From Nitrincola sp. (GTDB taxonomy: Bacteria > Pseudomonadota > Gammaproteobacteria > Pseudomonadales > Balneatricaceae), in the NCBI GenBank assembly GCA_021208565.1, contig JAJOJN010000061.1:1-54961 (forward strand): 54,961 nt of DNA. Reading direction: 5' to 3'. The notes beneath the pieces are model-generated. The model was not told the DNA's origin, did not search any database, and saw only the letters and a list, made by a program, of their open reading frames with translations. A program made the translations under genes and the position numbers. Within the stretch, counting starts at the first letter, position 1. Each line of letters opens with the position of its first letter. Below, piece after piece: positions 18,567-29,757 of this stretch.

Positions 18567-19812
18567 CAACGACCAGAAGCATAATACTGACAGCGCGGAA
18601 ACCAAAGCTGACAACCAAGTGGATAGCTCAGTGAAAACTGAAGAGTCTGAACCTTCATCTGTAACGCCTAAAGCGGAAGCACCTAAACAGGATGCTCCTA
18701 AATCGTCATCACCAGATCAGCAGCCCTCTAATAGCCACAACCTATCTAAAGAAGATATCCCCTCAGGTTGGCCGGGTAAAACCGCACTGGTTTTGGCATT
18801 GGCAGCATTAGGTCTTTCAGGCTATCTATTTTTGCAGCAACAAACACTGCACAACCAAACAGTGACCCTGAGTGCTGATATCGAAACGCGTCTTGCCAAT
18901 AACGCATCAGAAGTTGCTCGTACCGTCGCTACTGTCAGTGAACAGGCGGCCAGTGTTAACCAGCAACTCGGTCAGTTACAAGAGCAAACTGCTGCTGGCC
19001 AACGTAATATTGATCGTTTGCAAGAGCGTCTAACTCAGAGCATTCAACAAGTTCAAGCTCAGCAGACCATTACTGAAACTGACTGGCTTCTGGCTGAAGC
19101 AGAATACTTGTTGCGCCTTGCTAATCAACGTATTTTGATGGAACAAAACGCTTCTGGTGCACTCGCCCTATTAAGATCGGCTGATGAAATTTTACAGCGC
19201 GCTAACGACGTTGCACTCTATCCAGTTCGAGAAGCGCTGGCTAAAGACATCTCTACACTAGAAGCCTTACCACGCATCGATACCGAAGGTCTTTTCTTAA
19301 GACTCAGCGCCCTCAATGCTCAGGTACCTAACCTACGTATGACGCCGATTACAGATCGTCATCAACTTCCTAGCTTATTGGAAGAAATGACGCCGGATGC
19401 CGTGAAAGAAACATGGGGATCGGGTGCTCGTGAAGCCTTCGCCAATGCCATGGCGAAATTTGAGCAATTAGTCGTGATACAACATAGGGATGAACCAATA
19501 CAGCCGCTTCTCTCTCCAGAACAGACTTACTATTTACAGCAAAATCTGCATCTTATGCTTGAGCAAGCACAACACGCCTTACTGCAAGGTCGTCAGGCAG
19601 CCTATGATGAAAGCCTGAATAAGGCAAGCCGCTGGATAACCGAGTATTTCCAAGCAAATGATGCAACGACCATTGCACTACTTGAAGGAATCGAGGCACT
19701 GAAATCGGTGACCGTTTCGGTGGAAATACCTGCCATCAACGGTTCTTTGAATGCCTTACAACAGCACATTAATGAGATTCGCCGCTTGAAGCGTGAAGGA
19801 GGTCAAGGATGA
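18547..19812 (+). CDS. hemX: HemX-like membrane protein
   Basis: This 421-residue protein has a long hydrophilic N-terminal region rich in Ser, Lys, Pro and Asp (about 1-75), one membrane helix (TALVLALAALGLSGYLFLQQ, about 78-97), then a periplasmic coiled coil and helical domain. It is the HemX family usually found between hemD and hemY; the E. coli protein is named as a uroporphyrinogen methyltransferase homologue but lacks that domain, and its role is unsettled. It overlaps the hemD end by 20 bases and the hemY start by four. Confidence 0.9.
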   Translation: MKNKSDNNDQKHNTDSAETKADNQVDSSVKTEESEPSSVTPKAEAPKQDAPKSSSPDQQPSNSHNLSKEDIPSGWPGKTALVLALAALGLSGYLFLQQQTLHNQTVTLSADIETRLANNASEVARTVATVSEQAASVNQQLGQLQEQTAAGQRNIDRLQERLTQSIQQVQAQQTITETDWLLAEAEYLLRLANQRILMEQNASGALALLRSADEILQRANDVALYPVREALAKDISTLEALPRIDTEGLFLRLSALNAQVPNLRMTPITDRHQLPSLLEEMTPDAVKETWGSGAREAFANAMAKFEQLVVIQHRDEPIQPLLSPEQTYYLQQNLHLMLEQAQHALLQGRQAAYDESLNKASRWITEYFQANDATTIALLEGIEALKSVTVSVEIPAINGSLNALQQHINEIRRLKREGGQG

Positions 19813-21077
19813 AGCGTATTTTTCTACTTCTTCTACTTGCCCTAGTGGTAGGCGCTTGGGCTGGTCAGATGATGATGACCGATGCTGGCTATGTGCTCAT
19901 GGCCTACAATCAAACCACAGTTGAAACGACGCTTTGGGTGTTTTTGATCGGCGTTGGTTTGGCCTTTATTATCTTTCACCTACTGTTTAATCTGCTGTTT
20001 AACCTCAACCTACCCACAGGCAAGTGGAAGCTCTGGAGATCGGCGAGCAGAAAACGCAACGCTCGCAAGAAGACACTACAAGGACTTTTGGCTCTGTCAG
20101 AGGGTGAGTGGAATAAAGCACAAACCTCACTGACTCGTTCAGCTCAAGATGCTGACATACCCTTGATCAATTACATTGCAGCAGCAAAAGCAGCACATGA
20201 AAACGGCGACGCAAACTCCGCCGATGAACTGCTGAAAAAGGCCTTGGAATCCTCTCCTGATGCGAGCCTTGCCATCAACATTACGCAGGCTCAGATCCAA
20301 GCTAGTCGAGGTCAACTGGAGGCGGCACTGGCCAATCTCTTAAAACTGAGACGCAAGCAACCCAAAAACAAGCAAATTTTAGCCTTGTTGGCTGATGTAT
20401 CCAGTCAACTACATGACTGGCAAGGTGTTGCGGATATCTTACCCGCACTTCGTCAACATGAAGCCTTACCGACAAAACAGTTGGAAAACCTAGAACGCAC
20501 TACCCTACTTGCGCTGCTGAAAAAACAAAGAACACCGGCCGCAGGTAAAACACCGGAACCAGACCATCAAGTCAGACATCTGCAAAGTCTTTGGGTAACC
20601 TTACCGAAAACGGCAGCTAGTTATGATGAAGTGGTCGCTGAGTATGTTACCCTTCTCATCCAAGCACAGGGATTCAAACCAGCTGAAGAATTACTCAGAC
20701 AGCGACTTGAACAAAAATGGAGTGAGGTACTTATCCCTCTATATGGATTAGTGCAGCTTCCTAAACCGCGCAAACTCTATCAGCAAGCACAACAGTGGTT
20801 ATCTAAGCATGAACAAAGTGCAGGTTTACAGCTCGCTTTAGCTCGCCTTGCTTGCCAATGTGAGCTTTGGACTGAAGCCGTCTCTTTCTATGAAGCGAGT
20901 ATTGCGATCCATCCAGATTTAGAAGTTTGTGCCGAGTTAGCACGCTTACTTCATCAACTGGATCAACCCGAAAAGGCAGCACTGGTGATGAGCCAAGCTT
21001 TTAATGAAGTCTCTAGCCATCTACCGAATCTGCCTTCACCCAAACCAGTTCTGGCGGCCGTTTCCCCTAGCGAATAA
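19809..21077 (+). CDS. hemY: HemY-like TPR membrane protein
   Basis: This 422-residue protein has two N-terminal membrane helices (about 3-24 and 42-65) joined by the short motif AGYVLMAYNQTTVETTLW, then a cytoplasmic or periplasmic TPR-like helical region with LLALSEGEWNKAQTSL and ALANLLKLRRKQPKN. It is the gammaproteobacterial HemY of the hemCDXY operon, linked to late haem synthesis, and is unrelated to the Bacillus HemY oxidase. The four-base ATGA overlap with hemX indicates coupled translation. A strong hairpin follows. Confidence 0.92.
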   Translation: MKRIFLLLLLALVVGAWAGQMMMTDAGYVLMAYNQTTVETTLWVFLIGVGLAFIIFHLLFNLLFNLNLPTGKWKLWRSASRKRNARKKTLQGLLALSEGEWNKAQTSLTRSAQDADIPLINYIAAAKAAHENGDANSADELLKKALESSPDASLAINITQAQIQASRGQLEAALANLLKLRRKQPKNKQILALLADVSSQLHDWQGVADILPALRQHEALPTKQLENLERTTLLALLKKQRTPAAGKTPEPDHQVRHLQSLWVTLPKTAASYDEVVAEYVTLLIQAQGFKPAEELLRQRLEQKWSEVLIPLYGLVQLPKPRKLYQQAQQWLSKHEQSAGLQLALARLACQCELWTEAVSFYEASIAIHPDLEVCAELARLLHQLDQPEKAALVMSQAFNEVSSHLPNLPSPKPVLAAVSPSE

Positions 21078-21082
21078 ACGGC

Positions 21083-21118
21083 TTAGGTCGTCGAGGATCT
21101 TAATCCTTGACGACCTAA
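21083..21118. terminator. Long hairpin between convergent hemY and fre
   Basis: TTAGGTCGTCGAGGAT (21083-21098) pairs with ATCCTTGACGACCTAA (21103-21118) through 16 positions with a single G-U wobble and a four-base loop. It lies five bases past the hemY stop and six before the fre stop. It should serve both converging operons. Confidence 0.75.
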
Positions 21119-21124
21119 TGATAT

Positions 21125-21862
21125 TCAGGCTTTCGCAGGTCGAGGCGCATAAGCAAACACATCCGCATGGATCTGTTTTTCCGATACTCCTTTAGCTTCC
21201 AATTGATCCACCAAGGCATAAACCATGCCCGGTGAGCCGCAAGCATATACCAACAGATTTTTTGCTGACTCTATTCGACTTGCTACGACATGGGGCAAAG
21301 AGCTTTCTTCATCCAGCTCATCCAGATTGACACCTGAAATGACGGGTACAAATTCAAAATTGGGGTATTCTAAAGCCCAACTTGAAACCAGATCATGCAT
21401 ATAAATGTCATCCGCTTGCCTAGCTCCCCAGAAAAGAGTCATGGGTAGCTTGATACCGCTGACCAGCAAGTGTTCTACCATACTTTTAATCTGTGCAAAC
21501 CCCGTGCTTCCCGCCACGAAATAGATGGCCTGTCCATGCGCGAGTTCTTCTGCCACCAGATGACATTGACCCATCGACATGCTTAGCTCAATCGTTTTCT
21601 CATGCTCGAGATGCCTAAGCAAGGCCTGATTCAACTCGCTATCCGGCATCGACCTTATATGCAACTCGATAAAGTCAGTGGATTCGGGCGCTGATGCAAT
21701 TGAAAAGTATGCTGCACGTCCATCAGGCAGAAACAGCTCTAAATACTGACCCGCTTTAAATGTCACTCCTTGATCAGCCAACTCTTTGTAAACCAGCCTG
21801 ATACGAAATACATCCTTATTTAAACGTTCGTAGCTGAGTATACGAAGCTTGTGTCTAGTCAC
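21125..21862 (-). CDS. fre: NAD(P)H-flavin reductase (Fre-like)
   Basis: The 245-residue protein has the ferredoxin-NADP reductase fold: an N-terminal flavin-binding barrel with [20 protein letters not shown] and IASAPES, then a nucleotide-binding domain with [20 protein letters not shown] and [19 protein letters not shown]. No iron-sulfur domain is present, consistent with the Fre class that reduces free flavins. It overlaps the end of ubiD by four bases, matching the ubiD-fre pair of E. coli. Confidence 0.9.
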   Translation of the reverse strand: MTRHKLRILSYERLNKDVFRIRLVYKELADQGVTFKAGQYLELFLPDGRAAYFSIASAPESTDFIELHIRSMPDSELNQALLRHLEHEKTIELSMSMGQCHLVAEELAHGQAIYFVAGSTGFAQIKSMVEHLLVSGIKLPMTLFWGARQADDIYMHDLVSSWALEYPNFEFVPVISGVNLDELDEESSLPHVVASRIESAKNLLVYACGSPGMVYALVDQLEAKGVSEKQIHADVFAYAPRPAKA

Positions 21863-23346
21863 TCTTTACTCCTAAAAATCCCAAGGCTATCCCACATATC
21901 ATCCACCTTGGATTTGACTTCCGCTGACATCTGAATGGGCTCACCCCACTCACGCTGTGTTTCACCAGGCCACTTGTTAGTGGCATCTAAACCCATCTTA
22001 GAGCCTAAACCCGATACAGGCGAGGCAAAATCCAAATAATCGATTGGGGTATTCTCGATCATCACCGTATCTCGGGATGGATCCATTCGCGTCGTCATCG
22101 CCCAAATAACATCTTGCCAATCACGGGCGTTAACATCGTCGTCACACACAATCACAAACTTGGTGTACATAAACTGTCGTAAAAAAGACCAGACACCCAA
22201 CATCACCCGCTTAGCATGCCCAGGGTACTGTTTTTTCATAGTGACAATCGCTAGGCGATAGGAACAACCCTCGGGGGGTAGGTAAAAATCAACAATTTCA
22301 GGAAACTGCTTTTGCAATATCGGCACAAACACTTCGTTTAAGGCCACTCCTAGAACCGCAGGCTCATCGGGTGGACGACCTGTATAGGTGCTGTGATAAA
22401 TGGGATCTTTGCGATGAGTGATTCGCTCAACAGTGAAAACCGGAAAATGATCCACTTCATTGTAATATCCGGTGTGATCACCAAAAGGCCCCTCTGGCGC
22501 CGTTTCATCTGGATCGATATAGCCTTCCAAAATGAACTCAGCACTGGCTGGCACTTGAAGATCATTGCCTATACATTTGACTAACTCCGTTTTACCACCA
22601 CGCAGCAAACCGGCGAAAGCATACTCAGACAGAGTATCCGGTACAGGCGTCACTGCACCTAAAATAGTGGCTGGATCGGCACCGAGTGCCACTGCAACCG
22701 GGAATCGCTCCCCAGGATGCTGCTGTTTCCATTCACGAAAATCTAAAGCACCACCTCGATGAGCCAACCAACGCATAATCAGCTTGTTACGACCAATCAG
22801 CTGTTGACGATAGATACCCAGATTCTGGCGTGGCTTATTTGGACCACGAGTGATCACTAATGGCCATGTCACGAGCGGCCCCGCATCACCGGGCCAACAG
22901 GTTTGAATCGGAATGCGGTATAGATCTACCTCATCACCTTCTTTAACCACCGCTTGACAGGGAGCAGACTTCACCAGCTTAGGCCCCATATTCAGCACTT
23001 GCTTAAAAATAGGTAACTTTTCCCAAGCATCTTTTAAACCCTTTGGAGGTTCAGGCTCTTTTAGTTGCGCCAGCAACTTCCCCACCTCACGCAGTGCAGA
23101 AACGGACTCTTCACCCATTCCTAAAGCAACACGTTCAGGCGTCCCAAACAGGTTAGCCAACACTGGGATATCAAAGCCAACAGGGTTTTCGAATAACAGT
23201 GCCGGACCACCCGCTCGCAGCGTTCGATCTGCGATCTCGGTCATTTCCAACACAGGATTGACAGGTTGTGTAATACGCTTAAGTTCTCCACGCTGCTCCA
23301 ACATATCGATGAAGTCACGCAGATCCTTATATTTAGGAGAAGACAT
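21859..23346 (-). CDS. ubiD: 4-hydroxy-3-polyprenylbenzoate decarboxylase
   Basis: UbiD removes the carboxyl group of the polyprenylated hydroxybenzoate in ubiquinone synthesis, using prenylated FMN made by UbiX (not in the window). At 495 residues the length matches E. coli UbiD. Typical segments are [20 protein letters not shown] at the N-terminus, [19 protein letters not shown] in the cofactor region, [12 protein letters not shown] with its conserved acidic residues, and the C-terminal [11 protein letters not shown]. It overlaps fre by four bases and lies downstream of rho, as in Pseudomonas. Confidence 0.96.
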   Translation of the reverse strand: MSSPKYKDLRDFIDMLEQRGELKRITQPVNPVLEMTEIADRTLRAGGPALLFENPVGFDIPVLANLFGTPERVALGMGEESVSALREVGKLLAQLKEPEPPKGLKDAWEKLPIFKQVLNMGPKLVKSAPCQAVVKEGDEVDLYRIPIQTCWPGDAGPLVTWPLVITRGPNKPRQNLGIYRQQLIGRNKLIMRWLAHRGGALDFREWKQQHPGERFPVAVALGADPATILGAVTPVPDTLSEYAFAGLLRGGKTELVKCIGNDLQVPASAEFILEGYIDPDETAPEGPFGDHTGYYNEVDHFPVFTVERITHRKDPIYHSTYTGRPPDEPAVLGVALNEVFVPILQKQFPEIVDFYLPPEGCSYRLAIVTMKKQYPGHAKRVMLGVWSFLRQFMYTKFVIVCDDDVNARDWQDVIWAMTTRMDPSRDTVMIENTPIDYLDFASPVSGLGSKMGLDATNKWPGETQREWGEPIQMSAEVKSKVDDMWDSLGIFRSKE

Positions 23347-23439
23347 AGTTGAATACCGATCTATGATACGCTGCTCGCAGCAGGCTCAGGATGATAAGGG
23401 CTAGCAGAAATCTACGCTGCCAACCCTTAAACGGATCGT

Positions 23440-24700
23440 TTATTTACGCTTCATTGACAAGAAAAACTCGTCATTGGTTTTAAAGTCTTTCAGCTTATCG
23501 ATGACAAACTCTGTTGCCGCTGCATCTTCCATCGGATCAAGCAGCTTGCGCAGAATCCACATACGTTGCAATTCATCTTCAGTGGTAAGCAGGTCTTCAC
23601 GACGAGTACCTGAACGACGAATATTGATCGCTGGGAAGACACGCTTTTCTGCAATACGACGATCTAGATGCACCTCAGCATTACCGGTACCCTTGAACTC
23701 TTCATAGATGACCTCATCCATTTTAGAGCCGGTATCAACAAGCGCAGTAGCAATAATGGTTAAGCTTCCACCCTCTTCGATATTACGAGCAGCACCAAAG
23801 AAGCGCTTGGGTCGCTCAAGTGCATGAGCATCCACACCACCCGTTAATACCTTACCAGAGGAAGGGATAACCGTATTGTAAGCACGCGCTAAGCGAGTGA
23901 TTGAGTCTAATAGGATCACGACATCTTTCTTGTGCTCGGTAAGACGCTTAGCCTTCTCTAGTACCATTTCAGCCACTTGAACGTGTCGTGATGGTGGCTC
24001 ATCAAAGGTCGAAGCAACCACTTCACCACGCACTGTGCGTTGCATATCTGTGACTTCTTCCGGACGCTCGTCGATAAGCAGTACAATCAAATAACAGTCA
24101 GGGCTGTTTCGCGTAATGCTGTTGGCAATATTTTGCAGCATGAGCGTTTTACCCGCCTTAGGAGGAGAAACGATCAGTGCTCGCTGCCCCTTACCCATGG
24201 GTGAGACCAGATCGATAACACGAGCGGTAATATCTTCGGTACTGCCATTACCAACTTCCATTCGCATACGCGATTGAGCGAATAGAGGCGTCAGGTTTTC
24301 AAAGAGGATTTTATTCTTGGCGTTTTCGGGTCGGTCAAAGTTAATTTCACTGACCTTTAATAACGCAAAGTAGCGCTCGCCATCTTTAGGCGGACGGATC
24401 TTTCCAGCAATGGTGTCACCGGTACGCAGATTAAAGCGACGTATCTGGCTGGGTGATACATAGATATCATCAGGTCCAGCAAGATAAGAGGAATCAGCCG
24501 ATCGTAAAAAAACCGAAGCCGTCCTGAAGAATTTCTAACACACCATCGCCATAGATGTCTTCACCGCTGACAGCGTGTTTTTTTAAGATAGCAAAAATAA
24601 CATCCTGCTTTCGCGATCGGGCCATGTTTTGGATGCCCATGGTATTTGCGATTTCCAGCAGGTCTGGAACACTTTTAAGTTTTAATTCAGATAGATTCAT
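23440..24700 (-). CDS. rho: Transcription termination factor Rho, split by a one-base insertion
   Basis: Rho is the hexameric RNA helicase that ends transcription. The N-terminal frame ([20 protein letters not shown], ending [11 protein letters not shown]) breaks at a run of seven T's on the coding strand near 24510. With six T's the reading is [19 protein letters not shown], which continues through [16 protein letters not shown] to the rest. The ATPase core shows [11 protein letters not shown] (Walker A) and [17 protein letters not shown] (Walker B). The repaired protein has 419 residues, identical in length to E. coli Rho. The gene is essential in most gammaproteobacteria, so the break is almost surely an error. 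Confidence 0.95.
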
Positions 24701-24789
24701 AATTTTTTAGGATGCAGCCAACTTTGACTGATAATTGAGTGGTAAGCCGGAGGATTGAGATTGGAAAGATCTTCGCTAAGAACAGATCG

Positions 24790-24818
24790 AATATAAAGGG
24801 TTTATGCTCAGCTGTAAA
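24790..24818 (-). promoter_or_regulatory. Sigma-70-type promoter of rho
   Basis: Read on the minus strand, TTTACA (24818-24813) and TATATT (24795-24790) are 17 bases apart, five of six and five of six matches to consensus. The expected start near 24783 leaves a leader of about 83 bases before the rho ATG, lying after the trxA hairpin. Confidence 0.6.
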
Positions 24819-24863
24819 GTTTCTACGACCAGAAATAAGTCGAAATTGATCTGGCTCATTATT

Positions 24864-24896
24864 TTACAGGGCATGACGTGAAGTAATGCCCTGTAA
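24864..24896 (-). terminator. trxA hairpin terminator
   Basis: TTACAGGGCAT (24864-24874) and ATGCCCTGTAA (24886-24896) form a perfect 11-bp stem with an 11-base loop, 12 bases past the trxA stop. No T tract follows, so it may be an incomplete terminator or a stabilising 3' hairpin between trxA and rho. Confidence 0.6.
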
Positions 24897-24908
24897 CACG
24901 AGTCATCT

Positions 24909-25235
24909 TTACAGATTAGCGTCGATAAATGCTGCTAATTGAGACTTAGACAGCGCACCCACTTTGGTTGCTTCAACGTTACCGCCTTTAAACAACATTA
25001 ACGTTGGGATGCCTCGAATACCAAACTTAGGAGGGGTATCGTTGTTTTCATCGATGTTCAACTTACAGACCTTCAGTTGACCATCATACTCTTTGGCAAT
25101 CTCTTCTAAAACAGGAGCGATCATCTTACAAGGCCCGCACCACTCTGCCCAGTAATCGACGAGTACAGGACCATCTGCTTTTAATACATCGTCTTCAAAA
25201 GAAGCATCGGTCACATTAATAATATTCTCACTCAT
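24909..25235 (-). CDS. trxA: Thioredoxin 1
   Basis: This 108-residue thiol-disulfide reductase has the WCGPC active site at residues 32-36, preceded by VLVDYWAE and followed by [14 protein letters not shown]. The cis-proline segment [14 protein letters not shown] is intact. The ATG at 25235 begins [10 protein letters not shown] and is preceded by GGAGAAAGAGAG; an upstream in-frame start at 25259 is unlikely. It is upstream of rho on the same strand, the order known from E. coli and Pseudomonas, and divergent from ppx. Confidence 0.97.
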   Translation of the reverse strand: MSENIINVTDASFEDDVLKADGPVLVDYWAEWCGPCKMIAPVLEEIAKEYDGQLKVCKLNIDENNDTPPKFGIRGIPTLMLFKGGNVEATKVGALSKSQLAAFIDANL

Positions 25236-25286
25236 GTCTCTCTTTCTCCATAGCAGCACATGCTTTGTAATCGTTTTATGGTATTG

Positions 25287-25316
25287 ATCATAACACCAGC
25301 TGACCTAACTTGTGAA
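25287..25316 (-). promoter_or_regulatory. Candidate trxA promoter
   Basis: On the minus strand TTCACA (25316-25311) and TATGAT (25292-25287) are 18 bases apart, about 50 bases upstream of the trxA start codon. The match is reasonable but not tested. Confidence 0.45.
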
Positions 25317-25420
25317 CTTATCCAGAAGGCTATGTTAGTGTTCAATTCAAATAAATGGTTTCTTCTGCTTAGCTTGCTCTGGCAAAATACAGCAATCTTT
25401 AAGCAGTGATTGGAGCTTTC

Positions 25421-26946
25421 ATGGAATCTTACGTACAGACGGACCGTTTTGATCAGCCCTCTGAGGGCTCGTTACTCGCCGCGATTGATATCGGTTCAAA
25501 CAGCTTTCACATGGTCGTTGCACGACTGATCGCCGGTGAGTTAAAGCCGATTGATATCATGTCTGACAAAGTGCAACTGGCTGCAGGACTTGATGACTCC
25601 GGTATTTTATCGGCTGAAGCACAACAGCGAGGAATCGATTGCTTGAAGCGCTTTGCGGAGCGCCTCAAAGAACTGCCTCGATCATCTATTCGTGCCGTAG
25701 CGACTAATGCTCTTCGTGAAGCGAATAATCGCACTGAATTTATTCTACAAGCGAACGCCGTACTTGGACTTCCGATGGAAGTTATCTCTGGCTATGAAGA
25801 AGCGCGCCTGATCTATCTCGTGTTGCTCACACCCTATCCGATGATACTGGTCGACGCCTGGTTATCGATATTGGTGGCGGCAGCACCGAGTGCATTATTG
25901 GCGAACGCTTTGAATCGCGCTTGCTGGAAAGCCTGCAAATGGGATGTGTCAGCTATAACGAAGAGTTCTTCCCTAAGGGTGAGATCACTGAAAAAGGCTT
26001 CCAAAAAGCTAAAATGGCTGCTATGCAGGAGCTATTATCGATACGCCGCAATTATCGCCGCATGGGATGGCACAGCTGTGTGGGCTCCTCTGGAACAGCC
26101 AAAGCCATTAGCCAATCTTGCGCTGAGCTTGGCTTTAGCAACGGTAGCATTACTGCCGATTCGCTTAAACAACTGAAAAACGTCTTGTTAAAGTTTAAGC
26201 ACGCAGATGAAATCACGCTCACCAGCATAAAACCGGAACGCAAAGCCGTTCTCGCCGCGGGCACTGCTATCATGTGTGCTATTTTTGAATCGCTCGATAT
26301 TGAAGTTATGGAGTATTCAGATGGCGCTCTACGCGAGGGCGTTCTCTATGACATGGCAGGAAGGCTGCGACACGAAGACGTCCGCGAGCGCACCATTGGC
26401 GCCTTAATGAAGCGATATCACGTCGATGCTAAACACGCATCTAACGTCGAAACGTCTGCACTATTTTTATTAGCTCAGGTAAAAGACAGCTGGGAACTCA
26501 ATGATGATGAGTTTCATGATATGCTTTGCTGGTCTGCTCGAACGCTGGAGATAGGTTTAGATATTTCTCATAACCGCTACCACCGACACAGCGCCTACTT
26601 ACTACAAAACTGTGACTTACCTGGGTTCAGCAATACCGAACAACTGCTACTCGCTTTTCTTGCCAGATCACATCGTCGCAAGATACCTAAGGAAGAACTG
26701 AAGCTTCTCCCGGACAACAAACAGCTACCCTATATAAAGCTCTGTATCATTCTACGGATCGCCGTTATCTTGCATCGCAGCCGAAGCAAAGCGAGAACGC
26801 CTCACATCTCGTTTCAGGTTGATGGACAGAAGCTTTCATTAAGCTTTCCGCGAGAATGGCTGAACCATCACCCACTCACCCTAGCGGACCTAGAAACTGA
26901 AGCAGAACATTTAAAAAGTCTTGATTACAAGTTGAAGTTCAACTGA
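25421..26946 (+). CDS. ppx: Exopolyphosphatase, split by a one-base deletion
   Basis: Ppx hydrolyses terminal phosphates from long polyphosphate chains and belongs to the Ppx/GppA fold. LAAIDIGSNSFHMVVARLI is the N-terminal phosphate-binding motif. The frame breaks near 25822 in CTCGTGTTGC; with a second G the reading becomes LIYLGVAHTLSDDTGRRLVI and then DIGGGSTECIIGERFESRLL, joining the second frame to 26946. The repaired length is about 508 residues, as in E. coli. GGAG precedes the ATG at 25421. It is divergent from trxA, as in Pseudomonas, but ppk is not adjacent here. Confidence 0.93.
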
Positions 26947-26971
26947 CCGACATCAGCGACAGTATATAAAC

Positions 26972-27000
26972 AAAAATGCTCCCACAAGGGAGCGATTTTT
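26972..27000. terminator. Bidirectional terminator between ppx and pckA
   Basis: AAAAATGCTCCC, loop ACAA, GGGAGCGATTTTT form a GC stem flanked by A and T tracts on opposite sides, so it works in both directions. It sits between the convergent ppx and pckA stops. Confidence 0.85.
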
Positions 27001-27024
27001 GTTGCAGGATGCAAAGCGTAAGGA

Positions 27025-28572
27025 TTAAAGCTGAGGACCCGCTTTAACGATGTCGCTTGAAACACCACTGAATTTCTTGAAGTTAGTAACAAACTGCTCA
27101 ATAAGGTTTTTAGCCGCTGCATCATAGGACGCTTTATCTGCCCAAGTTTCACGCGGGTTCAACAATTTAGCGTCAACGCCAGGGACAGCGACTGGAACGG
27201 CTAAGTTAATACCTGGTAACTGCTGTGTTTCACAATCCTTTAAAGCGCCACTCTGAATAGCACTAATAATAGCGCGCGTGGTCGGTATGCTGAAACGCTC
27301 ACCTGTTCCATAGGAACCCCCTGTCCAACCCGTATTAACCAAATACACTTTTGAACCATATTCACTGATACGCTTCATCAGTAGATCTGCATAGACATGT
27401 GCTGGACGCGGGAAGAAAGGCGCACCAAAACAAGTGGAGAAGGTCGATTTAATTCCACCTCCAGAACCCATTTCAGTAGAACCCACTAACGCGGTGTAAC
27501 CGGATAAAAAGTGGTAGGCTGCCGCTTCTTTGGTTAATACAGACACTGGCGGCAATACACCCGTCAAGTCGCAGGTTAGGAAAACAATTGAATCAGGCTC
27601 TTCACCCATATTCGTCGCTGAGCGCTTATCAACATGCTCAAGTGGGTAGGCACAACGACCATTTTCGGTAAGAGTGGTGTCGTTATAATCAGCCTTACGA
27701 TGGCCATCTAGGGTAACGTTTTCGACGATCGCACCAAAGCGTATCGCATCCCAAATGATCGGTTCGTTTTTCTTGCTTAAATTAATGGTCTTAGCATAGC
27801 AGCCGCCTTCAATATTAAAGACAACACCCTTACCCCAACCATGTTCATCATCACCAATTAAGTAACGCTCTGGATCAGCCGACAAAGTGGTCTTACCTGT
27901 TCCTGATAAACCGAAGAACAGGGTAGTCGAACCATCTTCACCAATATTGGCTGAACAATGCATTGGCAGCACATCGTGCTCTGGCAGCAGGAAGTTCTGT
28001 ACGGAGAACATCGCTTTTTTCATTTCACCCGCATAACGCATACCCGCGATCAGTACTTTGCGCTCAGCGAAGTTCAAAATAACGCAACCTTCGCTGTTAG
28101 TACCATCACGCTCTGGATCGCAAACAAAACCAGCAGCGTTAATAATTTCCCACTCAGCTTTGGCTTTTGGATTATAGGTGTGAGGACGGATAAACAGGTT
28201 TAGACCAAACAGATTCTGCCAAGCGGTCTGAGTCGTCATTTTTACTGGGAGGTAATGATTGGTATCTGAGCCAACATGCACATGAGATACAAAACGCTCT
28301 TCACCTTCTAGCCATTTTTCAACACGCGACCAAAGCGCATCAAACTTATCAGCATCGAAAGGTCGATTCACGTTACCCCAATCAATTTGAGCGGATGTTG
28401 AAGGCTCCTTAACGATGAAACGATCCATCGGTGAACGACCCGTACGCTTACCGGTAGTCACTACCAGTGCACCGGTATCAGCCAAAACGCCTTCCTGACG
28501 TTGCAGTGCACGCTCTATAAGTTCAGCAGGACTCAAATTCAGATGTGCAATTGCGGCAGTTTCTGTAGTCAT
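27025..28572 (-). CDS. pckA: Phosphoenolpyruvate carboxykinase (ATP)
   Basis: PckA converts oxaloacetate and ATP to phosphoenolpyruvate in gluconeogenesis. The P-loop [16 protein letters not shown] and the following IGDDEHGWG metal and kinase motif are intact, together with the N-terminal [16 protein letters not shown] and the substrate-binding [16 protein letters not shown]. At 515 residues the length is normal. AAGGGA lies upstream of the ATG. It is downstream of hslO on the same strand. A T9 tract lies in the spacer after hslO. Confidence 0.97.
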   Translation of the reverse strand: MTTETAAIAHLNLSPAELIERALQRQEGVLADTGALVVTTGKRTGRSPMDRFIVKEPSTSAQIDWGNVNRPFDADKFDALWSRVEKWLEGEERFVSHVHVGSDTNHYLPVKMTTQTAWQNLFGLNLFIRPHTYNPKAKAEWEIINAAGFVCDPERDGTNSEGCVILNFAERKVLIAGMRYAGEMKKAMFSVQNFLLPEHDVLPMHCSANIGEDGSTTLFFGLSGTGKTTLSADPERYLIGDDEHGWGKGVVFNIEGGCYAKTINLSKKNEPIIWDAIRFGAIVENVTLDGHRKADYNDTTLTENGRCAYPLEHVDKRSATNMGEEPDSIVFLTCDLTGVLPPVSVLTKEAAAYHFLSGYTALVGSTEMGSGGGIKSTFSTCFGAPFFPRPAHVYADLLMKRISEYGSKVYLVNTGWTGGSYGTGERFSIPTTRAIISAIQSGALKDCETQQLPGINLAVPVAVPGVDAKLLNPRETWADKASYDAAAKNLIEQFVTNFKKFSGVSSDIVKAGPQL

Positions 28573-28789
28573 TACGCTTTCCCTTGGCTCAGGCCAATTA
28601 AATTCTTAAAGTAAAATATGCACCAGCGATTATGTTGTTGCGTCTAATGCACTTTGCGTTGTTGGTCTACTGGTTTGCAGAACATAAAGCTAAAAAAATT
28701 GGTCGCTATTATGACATAAAAAAAAAACTCATGTGGACACCTAAGGTGCGCAACAGCGACCCTCCTGACTAAAGTCGGATAATCTAATC

Positions 28790-29659
28790 TTAGTGCAGTG
28801 TTGAATTTCCAGCGCTACTGATATCAGTCATGCTTTGAATATCCTGCTCATCGAAAAGGTAAACGGCATTGCAGAACTGGCAATCCACCTTAATGACACC
28901 ACCCTGTTCTTTGACGGCCTGCAGCAACTCCTCTTTACCAACCAACTGCAAGGCTTTTTCACAACGCGCCTTAGAGCAGTCGCAATGAAACTCGAGTAAC
29001 TCTGGCTCGTAAAGCCGACAATTTTCTTCATGAAACAATCTGAACAGCATCGACTCATTATCCAATCCCAAAAGCTCTTCAGACGTCAGCGTCTCAGCAA
29101 GCATACCGATTCTATTCCAGTCTTCGCTGCCACCCTGGGCCGCTGGCAATACTTGGAGCAACATACCTGCAGCGGTTTTGCCATCACACGCCAATTTAAT
29201 GCGCGTTGGCAACTGCTCAGAGCGGCTAAAGTAATCCTCTAAGCAACCTGCGATGGACTGCTGTTCTAAAGGCACCACACCCTGGTATCGCTGGCCTTGA
29301 GCAGGCTCAATGGTGAGTGCCAAGCGCCCATTCTGGAAAAGCTCAGCAAAATGCTCGGCATCCGGAAGTGCTGCTTCCAATCGAGCAATACCTCGTATTT
29401 GATGATGGTGGCTACATTCCGCCATGAGTAAGCGTAACGCACCTTCACCCTGAGCTTGCAGAATCAAACGACCATCAAACTTTAGTGTGGAACTCATCAG
29501 GGTAACGGCGGCCAACATCTCTCCAAGCAATTGACGAACTTTTAAAGGATAGTCATTTCTTTCAAAGACAGCCGCTAAACTGGTATCGAGTCTGGATACC
29601 ACTCCACGCACATCAGCCTCTTCAAATAGGATTCTTTGGATGGTATCGGTTGAACTCAT
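28790..29659 (-). CDS. hslO: Redox-regulated chaperone Hsp33
   Basis: Hsp33 is activated as a holdase when oxidants release zinc from its C-terminal cysteines. All four are present: FHCDCSKARCEKALQ supplies the CXC pair (and a further cysteine) and VDCQFCNAVYLF supplies CXXC, about 30 residues apart. The start MSSTDTIQRILFEEADVRGV at 29659 matches the family; an extension to 29674 is possible. Length is 289 residues. It sits between an LpxT-like gene (divergent) and pckA. Confidence 0.96.
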   Translation of the reverse strand: MSSTDTIQRILFEEADVRGVVSRLDTSLAAVFERNDYPLKVRQLLGEMLAAVTLMSSTLKFDGRLILQAQGEGALRLLMAECSHHHQIRGIARLEAALPDAEHFAELFQNGRLALTIEPAQGQRYQGVVPLEQQSIAGCLEDYFSRSEQLPTRIKLACDGKTAAGMLLQVLPAAQGGSEDWNRIGMLAETLTSEELLGLDNESMLFRLFHEENCRLYEPELLEFHCDCSKARCEKALQLVGKEELLQAVKEQGGVIKVDCQFCNAVYLFDEQDIQSMTDISSAGNSTLH

Positions 29660-29757
29660 AGGACATTTTTCCATCTAGATTGAACGTTAGACTTTAATGC
29701 AGCAGTCAATGACTGCTACTATTTAAAAATTTTATCACAACACAGAAAGATAACGGC

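Noticed and set aside
28738-28748. CACCTAAGGTG palindrome between hslO and pckA as an operator
   Set aside because: It is an 11-base isolated dyad next to the hslO stop and a T9 tract; it is more simply part of the hslO 3' end and too short to call.
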